From positions 3,348,001-3,412,000 of the forward strand of contig NZ_LR594675.1 of NCBI RefSeq assembly GCF_901827205.1: a stretch of 64,000 nt of DNA, read 5' to 3'. The notes beneath the pieces are model-generated. The model saw nothing but the letters and a program-made list of their open reading frames with translations, ran no database searches and was not told the DNA's origin. The DNA comes from Variovorax sp. PBS-H4. Lineage in GTDB: Bacteria; Pseudomonadota; Gammaproteobacteria; Burkholderiales; Burkholderiaceae_C. Of the stretch, positions 1-8,483 are shown piece by piece (positions within the stretch are counted from its first letter, which is position 1; the number at the start of each line of letters is the position of its first letter). The translations under genes were made by a program, and so were the position numbers.

Positions 1-1
1 G

Positions 2-1039
2 TGGAACCTCGCGATGTGCTTTCTGATGGGCGCTTCGGCCGGCGGCCTGCTGCCCATCACCTTCACGTTGATGGCTGAAACCGTGCCGGCCGCGCACCGC
101 GGCTGGCTGCTGGTGGCGCTGGGTGGCGTGGGCACCTCGGCCGGCTACCTTCTGGCGGCCGGGTCGGCGGCGCTGCTGGTGCCGGAATTCAGTTGGCGCG
201 CGCTATGGCTGCTTGGCCTGCCGACCGGCCTGCTGATCGTCTTCCTGGGCCGCTACATCCCGGAGTCGCCGCGCTTCCTCGTCAATGTAGGGCTCGATGA
301 CGAGGCACGAGCGGTGCTCGCGCGCTTTGCCGGCAAGGAGGCGACGGGCAACGGACAGGCCGGCGCTGCCGCCGTGGTGGCCGAAGAGGAGGCGCCGGCC
401 GGCGGCGTCCGGCAACTGCTGCGCGGCAGCCACGCGCGCATCACCTGGGGCTTGATGGTCTGCGGCGTGGCCTGGGGGCTGGTGAACTTCGGGTTCCTGC
501 TGTGGCTGCCCACCAATCTCGGCACCATGGGCATGGATGCCACTGCGGCCAGTTCTCTGCTGGCCCGGTCGGCGCTGCTGGCGCTGCCCGGCATTGCGAT
601 CGTCATCTGGCTCTACCATCGCTGGAGCAGCATCAAGGCGCTGGTGCTGTTCATCGCGCTGACCGCGGCGACGCTGCTGCTGTTTTTCGGCCTCGGGGTG
701 GCGCGGGTGCAATCCAACCTCGCGATGGTGCTGACCACCGCCCTGCTGCTGGTGAGCTCGAGCGGGGTGATCGCGATGCTCATCCCCTATGCCGCGGAGA
801 TCTATCCCGTGCACCTGCGGGGCACCGGCTCGGGCGTCGTCGCGGCGGGTTCCAAGTTCGGGGGCATCCTGGGCGCGGGCTTCGGTGTGATGGGCGTGTT
901 CGGCCATTTCGCCACCTCGGCCCTGCTGATCGCCCTTCCGATGGCAGTGGCCGCGCTGATGCTGGTGCGCAGTGGCATCGAGACGCGGGGGCGTGGTCTC
1001 GAGGACATCCAGCAGGCGCTGAACGGGACTTCCGCCTAG
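2..1039 (+). CDS. MFS transporter, 5'-truncated by the window edge
   Basis: This is the C-terminal part of a major facilitator superfamily carrier in the inner membrane. The reading frame is open to the first base (codons W-N-L-A precede the first Met at 14), so the true start lies outside the window. About 345 residues are visible, rich in hydrophobic helices, with the PESPRFL motif that follows helix 6 in the sugar/organic-acid branch of the family and a hydrophilic central loop after it (around visible residues 95-135). The C-terminal half carries the expected second six-helix bundle. The substrate cannot be told; aromatic or organic acid carriers of this branch are common in Comamonadaceae. 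It is followed by 231 bases of non-coding DNA and then the cys genes, to which it is probably unrelated. Confidence 0.85.
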   Translation, partial: WNLAMCFLMGASAGGLLPITFTLMAETVPAAHRGWLLVALGGVGTSAGYLLAAGSAALLVPEFSWRALWLLGLPTGLLIVFLGRYIPESPRFLVNVGLDDEARAVLARFAGKEATGNGQAGAAAVVAEEEAPAGGVRQLLRGSHARITWGLMVCGVAWGLVNFGFLLWLPTNLGTMGMDATAASSLLARSALLALPGIAIVIWLYHRWSSIKALVLFIALTAATLLLFFGLGVARVQSNLAMVLTTALLLVSSSGVIAMLIPYAAEIYPVHLRGTGSGVVAAGSKFGGILGAGFGVMGVFGHFATSALLIALPMAVAALMLVRSGIETRGRGLEDIQQALNGTSA

Positions 1040-1153
1040 GCCGGCCGCTGGAACGCGGAAACTGGGCCGCAGCCCCCGGCCAAGTGGCGGTCAGCCTTTA
1101 TCCGGAATATGCATTCCATCGGGCTGCGAGCCGCATGAAGACTGGCGAATAAG

Positions 1154-1199
1154 CTTATCCGCATAAGACGCGAACCAAAAAATAGTTTGGTTCCATAAG
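1154..1199 (+). promoter_or_regulatory. Putative CysB-type control region upstream of cysI
   Basis: The 231-base gap 1040-1270 holds no gene. Within it lie two inverted repeats: CTTAT-N4-ATAAG at 1154-1167 and a perfect 8-base pair of arms GAACCAAA/TTTGGTTC at 1172-1179 and 1186-1193, followed directly by another ATAAG at 1195-1199. Dyads of this sort just upstream of cysI suggest binding of a LysR-type regulator such as CysB; the assignment is inference. I could not pick a convincing -35/-10 pair. Confidence 0.4.
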
Positions 1200-1270
1200 G
1201 CGCACTTTTAAAGTCCGGGCTCGCGTTGACGGGCCGTGGACGCACGCCTTCCAGCAGCAAAGAAAACACG

Positions 1271-3049
1271 ATGTACCAATACACAGACTTCGATCGCCAG
1301 TTCGTACACCAGCGCGCAGCGCAATACCGTGACCAGCTCGAGCGCTGGCAGGCCGGCAAGCTCGCCGAAGAACAATTCCGGCCGCTGCGCCTGCAGAACG
1401 GCTGGTATGTGCAGCGCTATGCGCCGATGCTGCGCGTCGCCGTTCCCTATGGCGAACTCTCCAGCGCCCGCCTGCGCGTGCTGGCAAAGATCGCGCGGGA
1501 CTACGACGCGCCCGACGCCGAGGTCTACAAGCATGCGAACGAAGTCCAGGGCAGGCTCGGGAGCGTCCGGTTGCCGACGCACTATGCGCACTTCACGACG
1601 CGTACCAACGTCCAGTACAACTGGATCCCGCTGTCCAAGTCGGCCGACGTCATGGACCTGCTGGCTTCCGTCGATATGCACGGCATCCAGACCAGCGGCA
1701 ACTGCATCCGCAACATCACCAGCGACGAACTGGCCGGCATCGCCGTCGACGAGATCGCAGACCCACGGCCTTTCGCCGAGATCATGCGCCAGTGGAGCAC
1801 GCTGCATCCGGAGTTCGCATTTCTCCCGCGCAAGTTCAAGATTGCCATTACCGGCGCCGTGGAGGACCGCGTTGCCACCGGCTGGTATGACGTCGGCCTG
1901 CAGCTGTACAAGAACGAAGAGGGCGAACTCGGCTTCCGCGTCAAGGTAGGCGGCGGCATGGGGCGCACGCCGATCATCGGCACGGTGGTGCGCGAGTTCC
2001 TCCCGTGGGACCAGCTGATGAACTACCTGGAAGCCGTGATCCGCGTCTACAACCGCTACGGCCGGCGCGACAACGCCTGGAAGGCGCGCATCAAGATCCT
2101 GGTCAAGGCCGAAGGCCAGCGCTACATCGACGATGTCGAGGCCGAATACAGGCAGGTCGTCGAGCACGACGGCGCGCCGCACACCATCACGCAAGCCGAG
2201 CTCGACCGCGTGACCGCGAGCTTCGTCACGCCGAAGATGGCTACACGCGTGTTCCGCAGCGCTGAAGAAACCGATGCCGAGCTGCGCGCGCAAGCCGACG
2301 AAGACGTGCAGTTCGCACGCTGGCTGCAGCGCAACGTCGCACCGCACAAGAACCCGTCCCTGCGCGCCGTCACGCTGTCCTTCAAGCGCCTTGGCCAGGC
2401 GCCCGGAGACGCTTCGGCCAGCCAGCTCGAGGCCGCCGCGCAGCTTGCCGACCGCTTCAGCGCCGGCGAGGCCCGCGTCACGCACGAGCAGAACCTGCTG
2501 CTGCCGTGGGTCCATGCCGAAGACCTGCACGCGCTGTGGTTGGCCGCTCGCGAGGCCGGCTTCGCGAGCCCCAACATCCACCTGCTGACCGACATGATCT
2601 CGTGCCCCGGCGGCGACTTCTGCTCGTTGGCCAACGCACGCTCGATCCCGATCGCCGCCGCCATCACCGAGCGCTACCAGGACCTCGACGAGCTCGACGA
2701 CCTGGGCGAGATCGACCTGCACATCAGCGGCTGCATCAACTCCTGCGGCCATCATCACAGCGGCCACATCGGCATCCTCGGCGTCGACAAGGACGGCAAG
2801 GAGTGGTACCAGGTCACGCTCGGCGGTTCCGACGGTGCCGCTCGCAATGGGCCGGCGCTTCCCGGCAAGGTGGTCGGGCCTTCGTTCTCGGCGGCGGAGG
2901 TGCCCGACGTCGTGGAGGCCGTGCTCAACACCTATCGCGACCATCGCAATGGTGGCGAGAGCTTCATCGACACGCTGCGCCGCGTCGGCATGGATCCCTT
3001 CAAGGCGGCTGCCAACGGCGCGCGCTTCAAGGTCGAGGAGGCCGCATGA
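1271..3049 (+). CDS. cysI: Assimilatory sulfite reductase hemoprotein subunit
   Basis: Siroheme/[4Fe-4S] enzyme that reduces sulfite to sulfide by six electrons in the cytoplasm. It has 592 residues, with the two nitrite/sulfite reductase ferredoxin-like half domains. The cluster/siroheme ligands are clear: C445-x5-C451 (CPGGDFC) and C488-x3-C492 (CINSC), spaced as in E. coli CysI. An in-frame ATG lies 45 bases upstream at 1226, but the family N-terminus (MYQYTDFDRQF) begins at 1271, which I chose. The stop overlaps the start of the DUF934 gene (ATGA), indicating coupled translation. No flavoprotein CysJ gene is present; the ferredoxin and ferredoxin reductase genes downstream of cysN could supply electrons. 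Confidence 0.95.
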   Translation: MYQYTDFDRQFVHQRAAQYRDQLERWQAGKLAEEQFRPLRLQNGWYVQRYAPMLRVAVPYGELSSARLRVLAKIARDYDAPDAEVYKHANEVQGRLGSVRLPTHYAHFTTRTNVQYNWIPLSKSADVMDLLASVDMHGIQTSGNCIRNITSDELAGIAVDEIADPRPFAEIMRQWSTLHPEFAFLPRKFKIAITGAVEDRVATGWYDVGLQLYKNEEGELGFRVKVGGGMGRTPIIGTVVREFLPWDQLMNYLEAVIRVYNRYGRRDNAWKARIKILVKAEGQRYIDDVEAEYRQVVEHDGAPHTITQAELDRVTASFVTPKMATRVFRSAEETDAELRAQADEDVQFARWLQRNVAPHKNPSLRAVTLSFKRLGQAPGDASASQLEAAAQLADRFSAGEARVTHEQNLLLPWVHAEDLHALWLAAREAGFASPNIHLLTDMISCPGGDFCSLANARSIPIAAAITERYQDLDELDDLGEIDLHISGCINSCGHHHSGHIGILGVDKDGKEWYQVTLGGSDGAARNGPALPGKVVGPSFSAAEVPDVVEAVLNTYRDHRNGGESFIDTLRRVGMDPFKAAANGARFKVEEAA

Positions 3050-3453
3050 AACGAACGCTCCAACTGATCGCCGCAGAAGACCATGTGGACGATGGCGACC
3101 CGAGCGTGCTGCAGCTCCCTAACGATGCCGATCCCCTGGCGATCGAAATCTGCCTGAGCGACGTGCAGCGCATCGACCTCACCTTCCCGAAATTCACCGA
3201 CGGCCGCGCTTTCAGCCAGGCCTACCTGCTGCGGCGCCGCCTCGGCTTCAAGGGCGACATCCGGGCCACCGGCGACGTGCTCATCGACCAGCTGGTGCAG
3301 ATGCAGCGCAGTGGATTTTCGAGTGCCGTGCTCAAGGAGGGTGTGGACGCGGGGGATGCACAGCGCCAGTTCGACCGCTTCGGCGACTTTTATCAGGCCG
3401 ATGCGGTGCGGCCCACGCCTCATTTCGCGGCAGCGGGGTCGGAGCCCGCATGA
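3046..3453 (+). CDS. DUF934 family protein linked to sulfite reduction
   Basis: Protein of 135 residues of the DUF934 family, which in proteobacteria sits almost always next to cysI and is assumed to help sulfite reduction; its biochemical role is not known. The sequence shows the family core, with FPKFTDGRAFSQA and RRRLGFKGDIRATGDVL at about residues 44-80, then ADAVRP-type C-terminus. No signal peptide or membrane segment is visible. It overlaps cysI upstream and cysH downstream by four bases each (ATGA junctions), so all three are probably one translationally coupled unit. Confidence 0.85.
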   Translation: MKRTLQLIAAEDHVDDGDPSVLQLPNDADPLAIEICLSDVQRIDLTFPKFTDGRAFSQAYLLRRRLGFKGDIRATGDVLIDQLVQMQRSGFSSAVLKEGVDAGDAQRQFDRFGDFYQADAVRPTPHFAAAGSEPA

Positions 3454-4085
3454 GCAGCCGCAACATGAACCTCGATCTTTCGCGCATCAACGCCGAATTC
3501 GGCCACAACGCCGAGGCCCTCGTGGACTGGGCGGCCAGCCTGGGCCAGCCTGCGATCGTCACCACGAATTTTCGGCCCTTCGAGGCCGTCATCCTGCACA
3601 TGGTGACGCGCGCAAGGTCGGATGTTCCCGTGGTCTGGATGGACAACGGCTACAACACCGAAGCCACCTACCGCTATGCCGACGAGGTGACGAAACTGCT
3701 GCGCCTGGACTTGCGCATCTATCTGCCGCGCCGCTCGCGTGCGCATCGCGAAGCCGTGGAGGGGCCGACGCCGGCGCTCGACGATCCGCGCCATGCCGCT
3801 TTCACGGAAGAAGTGAAATTGGAGCCCTTCGCCCGTGCGCTGCGAGAGACGGCACCGAAGGTCTGGTTCACTGCGCTTCGGGCCACCGACACGGCCGTGC
3901 GCGCGCAAATGGACGCGGTCAGCGTCAATCCCGATGGCCTGATCAAGGTTGCCCCGCTGCTGCACTGGTCGTCGAAGGATCTGCATGCCTACTGCGAAAC
4001 GCATGGCCTGCCCAACAACTTCGACTACGTGGACCCGACCAAAGGCGAAGAAAACCGCGAGTGCGGTTTGCATCTGGCGCATTGA
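3450..4085 (+). CDS. cysH: Phosphoadenylyl- or adenylyl-sulfate reductase (CysH family)
   Basis: Reduces activated sulfate to sulfite. 211 residues, with the adenine nucleotide alpha-hydrolase fold and the C-terminal catalytic cysteine in ECGLH (C205). Only one other cysteine is present (C182). The paired cysteines that bind the [4Fe-4S] cluster of APS reductases are absent, which by family rule points to a PAPS-type enzyme; yet no APS kinase (cysC) is seen and CysN carries no kinase domain. The usual SSSFG and LRREQS segments are also altered (TTNFRP, LRATDT), so the protein is a divergent member. The start overlaps the DUF934 stop (ATGA). A 44-base gap separates it from cysD. Confidence 0.85.
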   Translation: MSSRNMNLDLSRINAEFGHNAEALVDWAASLGQPAIVTTNFRPFEAVILHMVTRARSDVPVVWMDNGYNTEATYRYADEVTKLLRLDLRIYLPRRSRAHREAVEGPTPALDDPRHAAFTEEVKLEPFARALRETAPKVWFTALRATDTAVRAQMDAVSVNPDGLIKVAPLLHWSSKDLHAYCETHGLPNNFDYVDPTKGEENRECGLHLAH

Positions 4086-4129
4086 GCGCCAAGGTTTGAT
4101 CGATTTCCCGCACCGAGCACTTTTACCCG

Positions 4130-5107
4130 ATGAACGCCAGAACCGAACACGACCTGCTGCTGCAGACCGCGCACACGCCGGCTCGCCTGTCCAACGCCCA
4201 ACTGGACGCGCTGGAGGAAGAAGCCATCTTCATCCTGCGCGAGGTCGCCGCGTCCTTCGAGCGCCCGACGCTGCTGTTCTCGGGCGGCAAGGACTCGCTG
4301 GTGCTGCTGAAGTGCGCCGAGAAGGCCTTCATGAATTCGCAGGAAGCCGCAGGTGCCCGCGGGCGCCTGCCTTACCCGCTGCTGATGATCGACACCGGCC
4401 ACAACTTTCCCGAAGTGACGGCGTTCCGCGATCACCGCGCGCAGGAACTGGGCGCCGAGCTGATCGTACGCAGCGTCGAGGACTCGATGGCTCGAGGGAC
4501 GGTACGCCTGGCCCATCCGGGCGAGTCGCGCAACGTGCACCAGTCGGTCACCCTGCTCGAGGCCATCGAGGAATTCCGCTTCGACGCGCTGATCGGTGGC
4601 GCTCGCCGCGACGAGGAGAAGGCCCGCGCCAAGGAGCGCATCTTCTCGCACCGCGACGCCTTCGGCCAATGGCAGCCCAAGGACCAGCGGCCCGAGCTCT
4701 GGACCTTGTTCAATACGCGCCTCGCACCGGGCGAGCATTTCCGAGTGTTCCCGATCTCGAACTGGACCGAGCTCGACGTCTGGCAGTACATCGAGCGCGA
4801 GAAGATCGCCCTGCCCTCCATCTACTACACCCACAAGCGCGAGGTGGTCGAGCGCAGAGGCCTCCTGGTGCCGGTGACCGAGCTCACGCCGCCTCGCCAA
4901 GGTGAAACAGTCGAGCTCCGCGACGTGCGATTCCGCACCGTCGGCGACATCACCTGCACCTGCCCCGTCGACAGCCTGGCTGCCGACGCCGCCGATGTGG
5001 TGGTCGAGACGCTGGCCGCCGAGGTCAGCGAGCGCGGTGCAACGCGCATGGACGACAAGACTTCAGAGGCTTCGATGGAGAAGCGCAAGAAAGACGGCTA
5101 CTTCTGA
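4130..5107 (+). CDS. cysD: Sulfate adenylyltransferase subunit 2
   Basis: Catalytic subunit of ATP sulfurylase, which makes adenylyl sulfate (APS) from sulfate and ATP together with the GTPase CysN. 325 residues; the PP-loop S51-GGKDS is near the N-terminus, followed by the DTGHNFPE segment and the family C-terminus ending MEKRKKDGYF. It is slightly longer than E. coli CysD (about 300 residues), mostly by an N-terminal extension. The stop shares one base with the cysN start (TGATG), typical of the cysDN pair. Confidence 0.96.
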   Translation: MNARTEHDLLLQTAHTPARLSNAQLDALEEEAIFILREVAASFERPTLLFSGGKDSLVLLKCAEKAFMNSQEAAGARGRLPYPLLMIDTGHNFPEVTAFRDHRAQELGAELIVRSVEDSMARGTVRLAHPGESRNVHQSVTLLEAIEEFRFDALIGGARRDEEKARAKERIFSHRDAFGQWQPKDQRPELWTLFNTRLAPGEHFRVFPISNWTELDVWQYIEREKIALPSIYYTHKREVVERRGLLVPVTELTPPRQGETVELRDVRFRTVGDITCTCPVDSLAADAADVVVETLAAEVSERGATRMDDKTSEASMEKRKKDGYF

Positions 5108-6447
5108 TGACCGCGACGACCACCACCTTCTCCGCGCCCGAGACCCTCCTTGGCGACACCGGCACTGCCCTGCGCTTCATCACCTGCGGGAGCGTCGACG
5201 ACGGCAAGAGCACGCTGATCGGCCGCCTGCTGGTCGACAGCAAGACCGTGCTTCAGGACCAGCTGGCGGGCGTGCAGCGCGGCGGCGAGACCGACCTGGC
5301 CCTGCTCACCGACGGCCTCTCGGCCGAGCGCGAGCAAGGCATCACCATCGACGTCGCGTACCGCTACTTTCCCACCGCGCGGCGCAAGTTCATCATCGGC
5401 GACGCGCCGGGCCATGAGCAGTACACGCGCAACATGGTCACCGCGGCCTCCGGCGCCGACGCCGCCGTGGTGCTGATCGATGCGACCAAGCTGGCCTGGG
5501 CCGCCGAGGTCGAGGATGGTGAAGTGGTGCGCCGCGAACTGCTCCCCCAGACGCGCCGCCATACGCTGCTGTGCCACCTGCTGCGCGTGCAGTCGATCGT
5601 GTTCGCCGTCAACAAGCTCGATGCCATTGCCGATGCCGGCCTGGCCTTCGAGCGCATCTCCGCTGCGCTCGCGAGCTTTGCCGAAGCTGCCGGGGTGCGG
5701 GTTTCCGCCACGGTGCCGATCTCGGCCTTGAAGGGCTGGAACGTTGCCACGTCGCATGGCGACTGGTGTGGCTACGAAGGCCCGAGCCTCATCGAGCTGC
5801 TCGAGGAGCTGCCCGTCACTCAGCAGGACGAGGCCGTGCCTTTCGCCTTCCCGGTGCAATGGGTCGAGAAGTTTTCCGGGTCGGCAGACACCTCCAAGGG
5901 CCGCCGGGTGTTCTGGGGTCGCGTGGCAAGCGGCCACGTGGAACCGGGCCAGCGCGTCGCCGTCCTGCCGGGCAACCAGACGGCTACCGTGGCGCAGGTG
6001 CTGAGCCACACGCGCCAGCCGAAGACGGTGCACGCAGGCCACAGCGCCGGCATGGTGCTCGATCGCGAGCTGGACGTATCGCGCGGCGACTGGCTACTGG
6101 CGCCCGGGGCCTTCGAGCCGGTGCGCGAGATCACGGCCACCATCGCCTGGCTGGACGATGAGCCCTTGGTCGCGGGCCGCGTGTACTGGGCATTGCAGGG
6201 CCACCGCTGGGTCAAGGCCCGGATCGCGCGCATCATCGACCGCGTGAACATCACGACGCTGGGTTCCGAGCCTGCGGACCGGCTGGAGCCCAACGCGATC
6301 GGCGACGTGGTACTGTCGCTGCAGCAGCCGCTCGCCGTGCTGCCCTTCGTGCAATCGCGCGCGCTCGGTTCGCTGGTGCTGGTCGACACGACCACCCACC
6401 GGACATCGGCGGCCGTGCTCGTGCAGCCCTCGCCGCCAAGCGCCTAA
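5107..6447 (+). CDS. cysN: Sulfate adenylyltransferase subunit 1 (GTPase)
   Basis: GTPase subunit that couples GTP hydrolysis to APS synthesis by CysD. 446 residues, elongation-factor-like: P-loop around residues 28-36 (GSVDDGKST), switch II D99-APGH, NKLD at 169-172, then beta-barrel domains 2 and 3. The protein ends where a plain CysN ends; there is no fused APS kinase domain as in CysNC. Its stop codon overlaps the predicted -10 element of the ferredoxin gene that follows. Confidence 0.96.
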   Translation: MTATTTTFSAPETLLGDTGTALRFITCGSVDDGKSTLIGRLLVDSKTVLQDQLAGVQRGGETDLALLTDGLSAEREQGITIDVAYRYFPTARRKFIIGDAPGHEQYTRNMVTAASGADAAVVLIDATKLAWAAEVEDGEVVRRELLPQTRRHTLLCHLLRVQSIVFAVNKLDAIADAGLAFERISAALASFAEAAGVRVSATVPISALKGWNVATSHGDWCGYEGPSLIELLEELPVTQQDEAVPFAFPVQWVEKFSGSADTSKGRRVFWGRVASGHVEPGQRVAVLPGNQTATVAQVLSHTRQPKTVHAGHSAGMVLDRELDVSRGDWLLAPGAFEPVREITATIAWLDDEPLVAGRVYWALQGHRWVKARIARIIDRVNITTLGSEPADRLEPNAIGDVVLSLQQPLAVLPFVQSRALGSLVLVDTTTHRTSAAVLVQPSPPSA

Positions 6448-6450
6448 AAT
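6445..6450 (+). promoter_or_regulatory. Possible -10 element for fdxA
   Basis: A TAAAAT hexamer 35 bases before the fdxA start, overlapping the cysN stop codon. No good -35 hexamer is visible 17 bases upstream, so the call is weak; it would give fdxA and the reductase a promoter separate from the cys operon. Confidence 0.3.
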
Positions 6451-6484
6451 TCGCTGTCTTCCCCGATCGATCTCAAGCCCAGCC

Positions 6485-6814
6485 ATGACCCACGTCGTCT
6501 CCGAAGCCTGTATCCGCTGCAAGTACACCGATTGCGTCGATGTGTGTCCCGTGGACTGCTTCCGCGAGGGCCCCAACATGCTGGTGATCGACCCGGATGA
6601 ATGCATCGACTGTGCCGTCTGCATCCCCGAGTGCCCGGTCAACGCGATCTACGCCGAGGAAGACCTTCCGGCCAATCAGCTCGCCTTCATTAAGCTCAAC
6701 GCCGAGCTGGCCCTGGCCGACGGCTGGAAGAGCATCACCAAGCGCAAGCCCGCGCTGCCGGATGCGGACGAGTGGAAGGACAAGACGGACAAGATCGGGG
6801 AGCTGGTGCGCTGA
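6485..6814 (+). CDS. fdxA: Seven-iron ferredoxin FdxA
   Basis: Small soluble electron carrier with one [3Fe-4S] and one [4Fe-4S] cluster. 109 residues; all nine cysteines of the Azotobacter FdI type are present (C9, C12, C17, C21, C25, C40, C43, C46, C50), the second set as CIDCAVCIPECP, with the long C-terminal tail of the FdxA subgroup. It directly precedes, and overlaps, a ferredoxin-NADP reductase gene, so the two probably form an electron-transfer pair. Position after cysN suggests service to sulfite reductase, but FdxA is also found apart from cys genes, so this remains inference. Confidence 0.93.
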   Translation: MTHVVSEACIRCKYTDCVDVCPVDCFREGPNMLVIDPDECIDCAVCIPECPVNAIYAEEDLPANQLAFIKLNAELALADGWKSITKRKPALPDADEWKDKTDKIGELVR

Positions 6815-7833
6815 GCACGCTCCCCGCGCCCATCGAAACCGACGCGCTGGTCATCGGCGCCGGCCCGGTCGGGCTGTTCCAGGCCTTCCAGCTGGGCCTG
6901 CTCGAGATCTCCTGCCACATCGTCGACGCGCTGCCCGCCGCTGGCGGCCAATGCGTGCAGCTGTACGGCGACAAGCCCATCTACGACATCCCCGGCATCC
7001 CGGCGACCAGCGGCAGCGCCCTGGCGGTGGCCCTGCTGCAGCAATTGGCGCCGTTGAAGCCCACCTTCCATTTCGAGCAGCAGGTCGCCACGCTCGAGCG
7101 CCAGTCCGACGAGCGGCTGCTGCTTCGCACGACCAAGGGCACGGCCTTTCTCGCCAGGACGGTGTTCATTGCCGCAGGCGTCGGCGCCTTCGTCCCCAAG
7201 CGCATCTCACTCGAGGATATCCAGCACTTCGAAGGATCGGCCCTCTTCTACCACCCGGAATCGCTGGAGCGCTTCGACGGCCAGGCGGTGATCGTCAATG
7301 GTGGCGACGACGCTGCGCTGGCCACTGCACTGGCGCTCGTGGGTCGAGCCCGCAAGGTGACGCTCGTCCATCGGCGCGACGGCTTCCAGGCCGACGAGGG
7401 ACTCGTGGCACGCATGCGGGCGGCGGTCGCGGGAGGCGCGATGCACTTCGCCGTGGGCCAGCCCGCAGCGTTCGACGGACGGGTGCTGCAGATCGCGACA
7501 CCCGATGCACAGAGCCTGACCCTGCCGCTGGATGCGCTCATTGCCTGCCTCGGCATCTCGCCGCGTCTTGGACCCATTGCCGACTGGGGCCTGGACCTGG
7601 TGCGCAAGCAGGTGCCGGTCGATACGGAGCGCTTCCAGACCCGCGAGGCGGGCGTGTTCGCGGTCGGCGACATCAACACCTACCCGGGCAAGAAGAAGCT
7701 GATCGTCTGCGGCTTCCACGAAGCCACGCTGGCAGCGTGGGCGGCTACGGGCGTCGTGTTCCCCGGCAAGGCGGTGCCCCTGCAGTACACCACCACCAGC
7801 ACGCGCCTGCACGAGTTGCTGGGCGTGGGCTGA
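6772..7833 (+). CDS. Ferredoxin-NADP reductase, thioredoxin-reductase-like type
   Basis: FAD enzyme that passes electrons between NADPH and ferredoxin. About 353 residues from the GTG at 6772. The FAD dinucleotide fold (GAGPVG, about residues 29-34), a second NAD(P)-binding region near residues 170-200 and the C-terminal FAD motif (GVFAVGDINTYPGKKK) are clear. It lacks the CxxC of thioredoxin reductases, as expected for this FNR class. The start is uncertain: the GTG lies inside fdxA (43-base overlap), while a CTG at 6811, 8 bases after GGGGAG and overlapping the fdxA stop, would give the more usual N-terminus (STLPAPIETD). Confidence 0.88.
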   Translation: MEGQDGQDRGAGALSTLPAPIETDALVIGAGPVGLFQAFQLGLLEISCHIVDALPAAGGQCVQLYGDKPIYDIPGIPATSGSALAVALLQQLAPLKPTFHFEQQVATLERQSDERLLLRTTKGTAFLARTVFIAAGVGAFVPKRISLEDIQHFEGSALFYHPESLERFDGQAVIVNGGDDAALATALALVGRARKVTLVHRRDGFQADEGLVARMRAAVAGGAMHFAVGQPAAFDGRVLQIATPDAQSLTLPLDALIACLGISPRLGPIADWGLDLVRKQVPVDTERFQTREAGVFAVGDINTYPGKKKLIVCGFHEATLAAWAATGVVFPGKAVPLQYTTTSTRLHELLGVG

Positions 7834-7916
7834 GCCCGCAACCTCCGACTTGATCCTGAACCAAGCATGAAGGCTTCGTTCATCTCATCGCCCCACCGCG
7901 GCTCTATCATGCCCCC

Positions 7917-8474
7917 ATGCAGGCGCTGAACATTGCACTTTTCCAGTGGCTCGGCGCCGGCCACGCCCCCAATTCGCCGCTGCTCTGGTTTGCAGGCATC
8001 GTGGCGGAGCAAGCTTCCTGGGTATGCGTGGCCCTGATGGCATGGGCTGCCTGGCGGTGGCCCGCGCAACGGCTCTACGTACTGGCGGCGCTGGTCGCGG
8101 CCGGCGCAGCCTCCCTGCTGGCCCATGAACTTGCAAATGCCTTGGCCATGCCGCGCCCTTTCGTCCTGGGCCTGAGCCCCGCGCATATCGAGCATGGCGC
8201 TCGCGGTTCGCTGCCAAGTGCCCACGCGACCGTCATGTTCACCGTCGGCCTGGTGTTTTGCCTGCGGCCGGCGCTCAGGACGATTGGCCTCGCGATCCTC
8301 GCCATCGCCACCTTGACGGGCTGGGCCCGCATCTATGTGGGCGTGCATTTCCCCTTCGACATCCTCGCCGGCCTGCTGCTCGCGGGCGCCATCACGGCGG
8401 TCTTCTGGTCGCTCCACCAGCTCGGACGCCGATTCATCGCGCCGCTGATCGCGCACAGCAGCCCGCGGGCCTAG
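7917..8474 (+). CDS. PAP2-family membrane phosphatase (undecaprenyl-diphosphatase-like)
   Basis: Integral membrane lipid phosphatase, 185 residues with about five or six membrane segments. The three PAP2 signatures are visible: RP at 80-81, PSAH at 100-103 and R138-x5-H144-x3-D148. By similarity to BcrC/YbjG-type enzymes it may recycle undecaprenyl diphosphate. The Lys normally several residues before RP in motif 1 is not obvious. No Shine-Dalgarno sequence precedes the ATG; a TATCAT hexamer at 7905-7910 would place transcription start close to the ATG, so a leaderless message is possible. It converges on the next gene with a nine-base gap. Confidence 0.85.
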   Translation: MQALNIALFQWLGAGHAPNSPLLWFAGIVAEQASWVCVALMAWAAWRWPAQRLYVLAALVAAGAASLLAHELANALAMPRPFVLGLSPAHIEHGARGSLPSAHATVMFTVGLVFCLRPALRTIGLAILAIATLTGWARIYVGVHFPFDILAGLLLAGAITAVFWSLHQLGRRFIAPLIAHSSPRA

Positions 8475-8483
8475 ACCGGCGGC

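Noticed and set aside
1208..2944. Long open frame of 578 codons opposite cysI
   Set aside because: It lies fully antisense to cysI, has low-complexity Ala/Val/Asp composition and no family similarity; GC-rich codon use creates such mirror frames.
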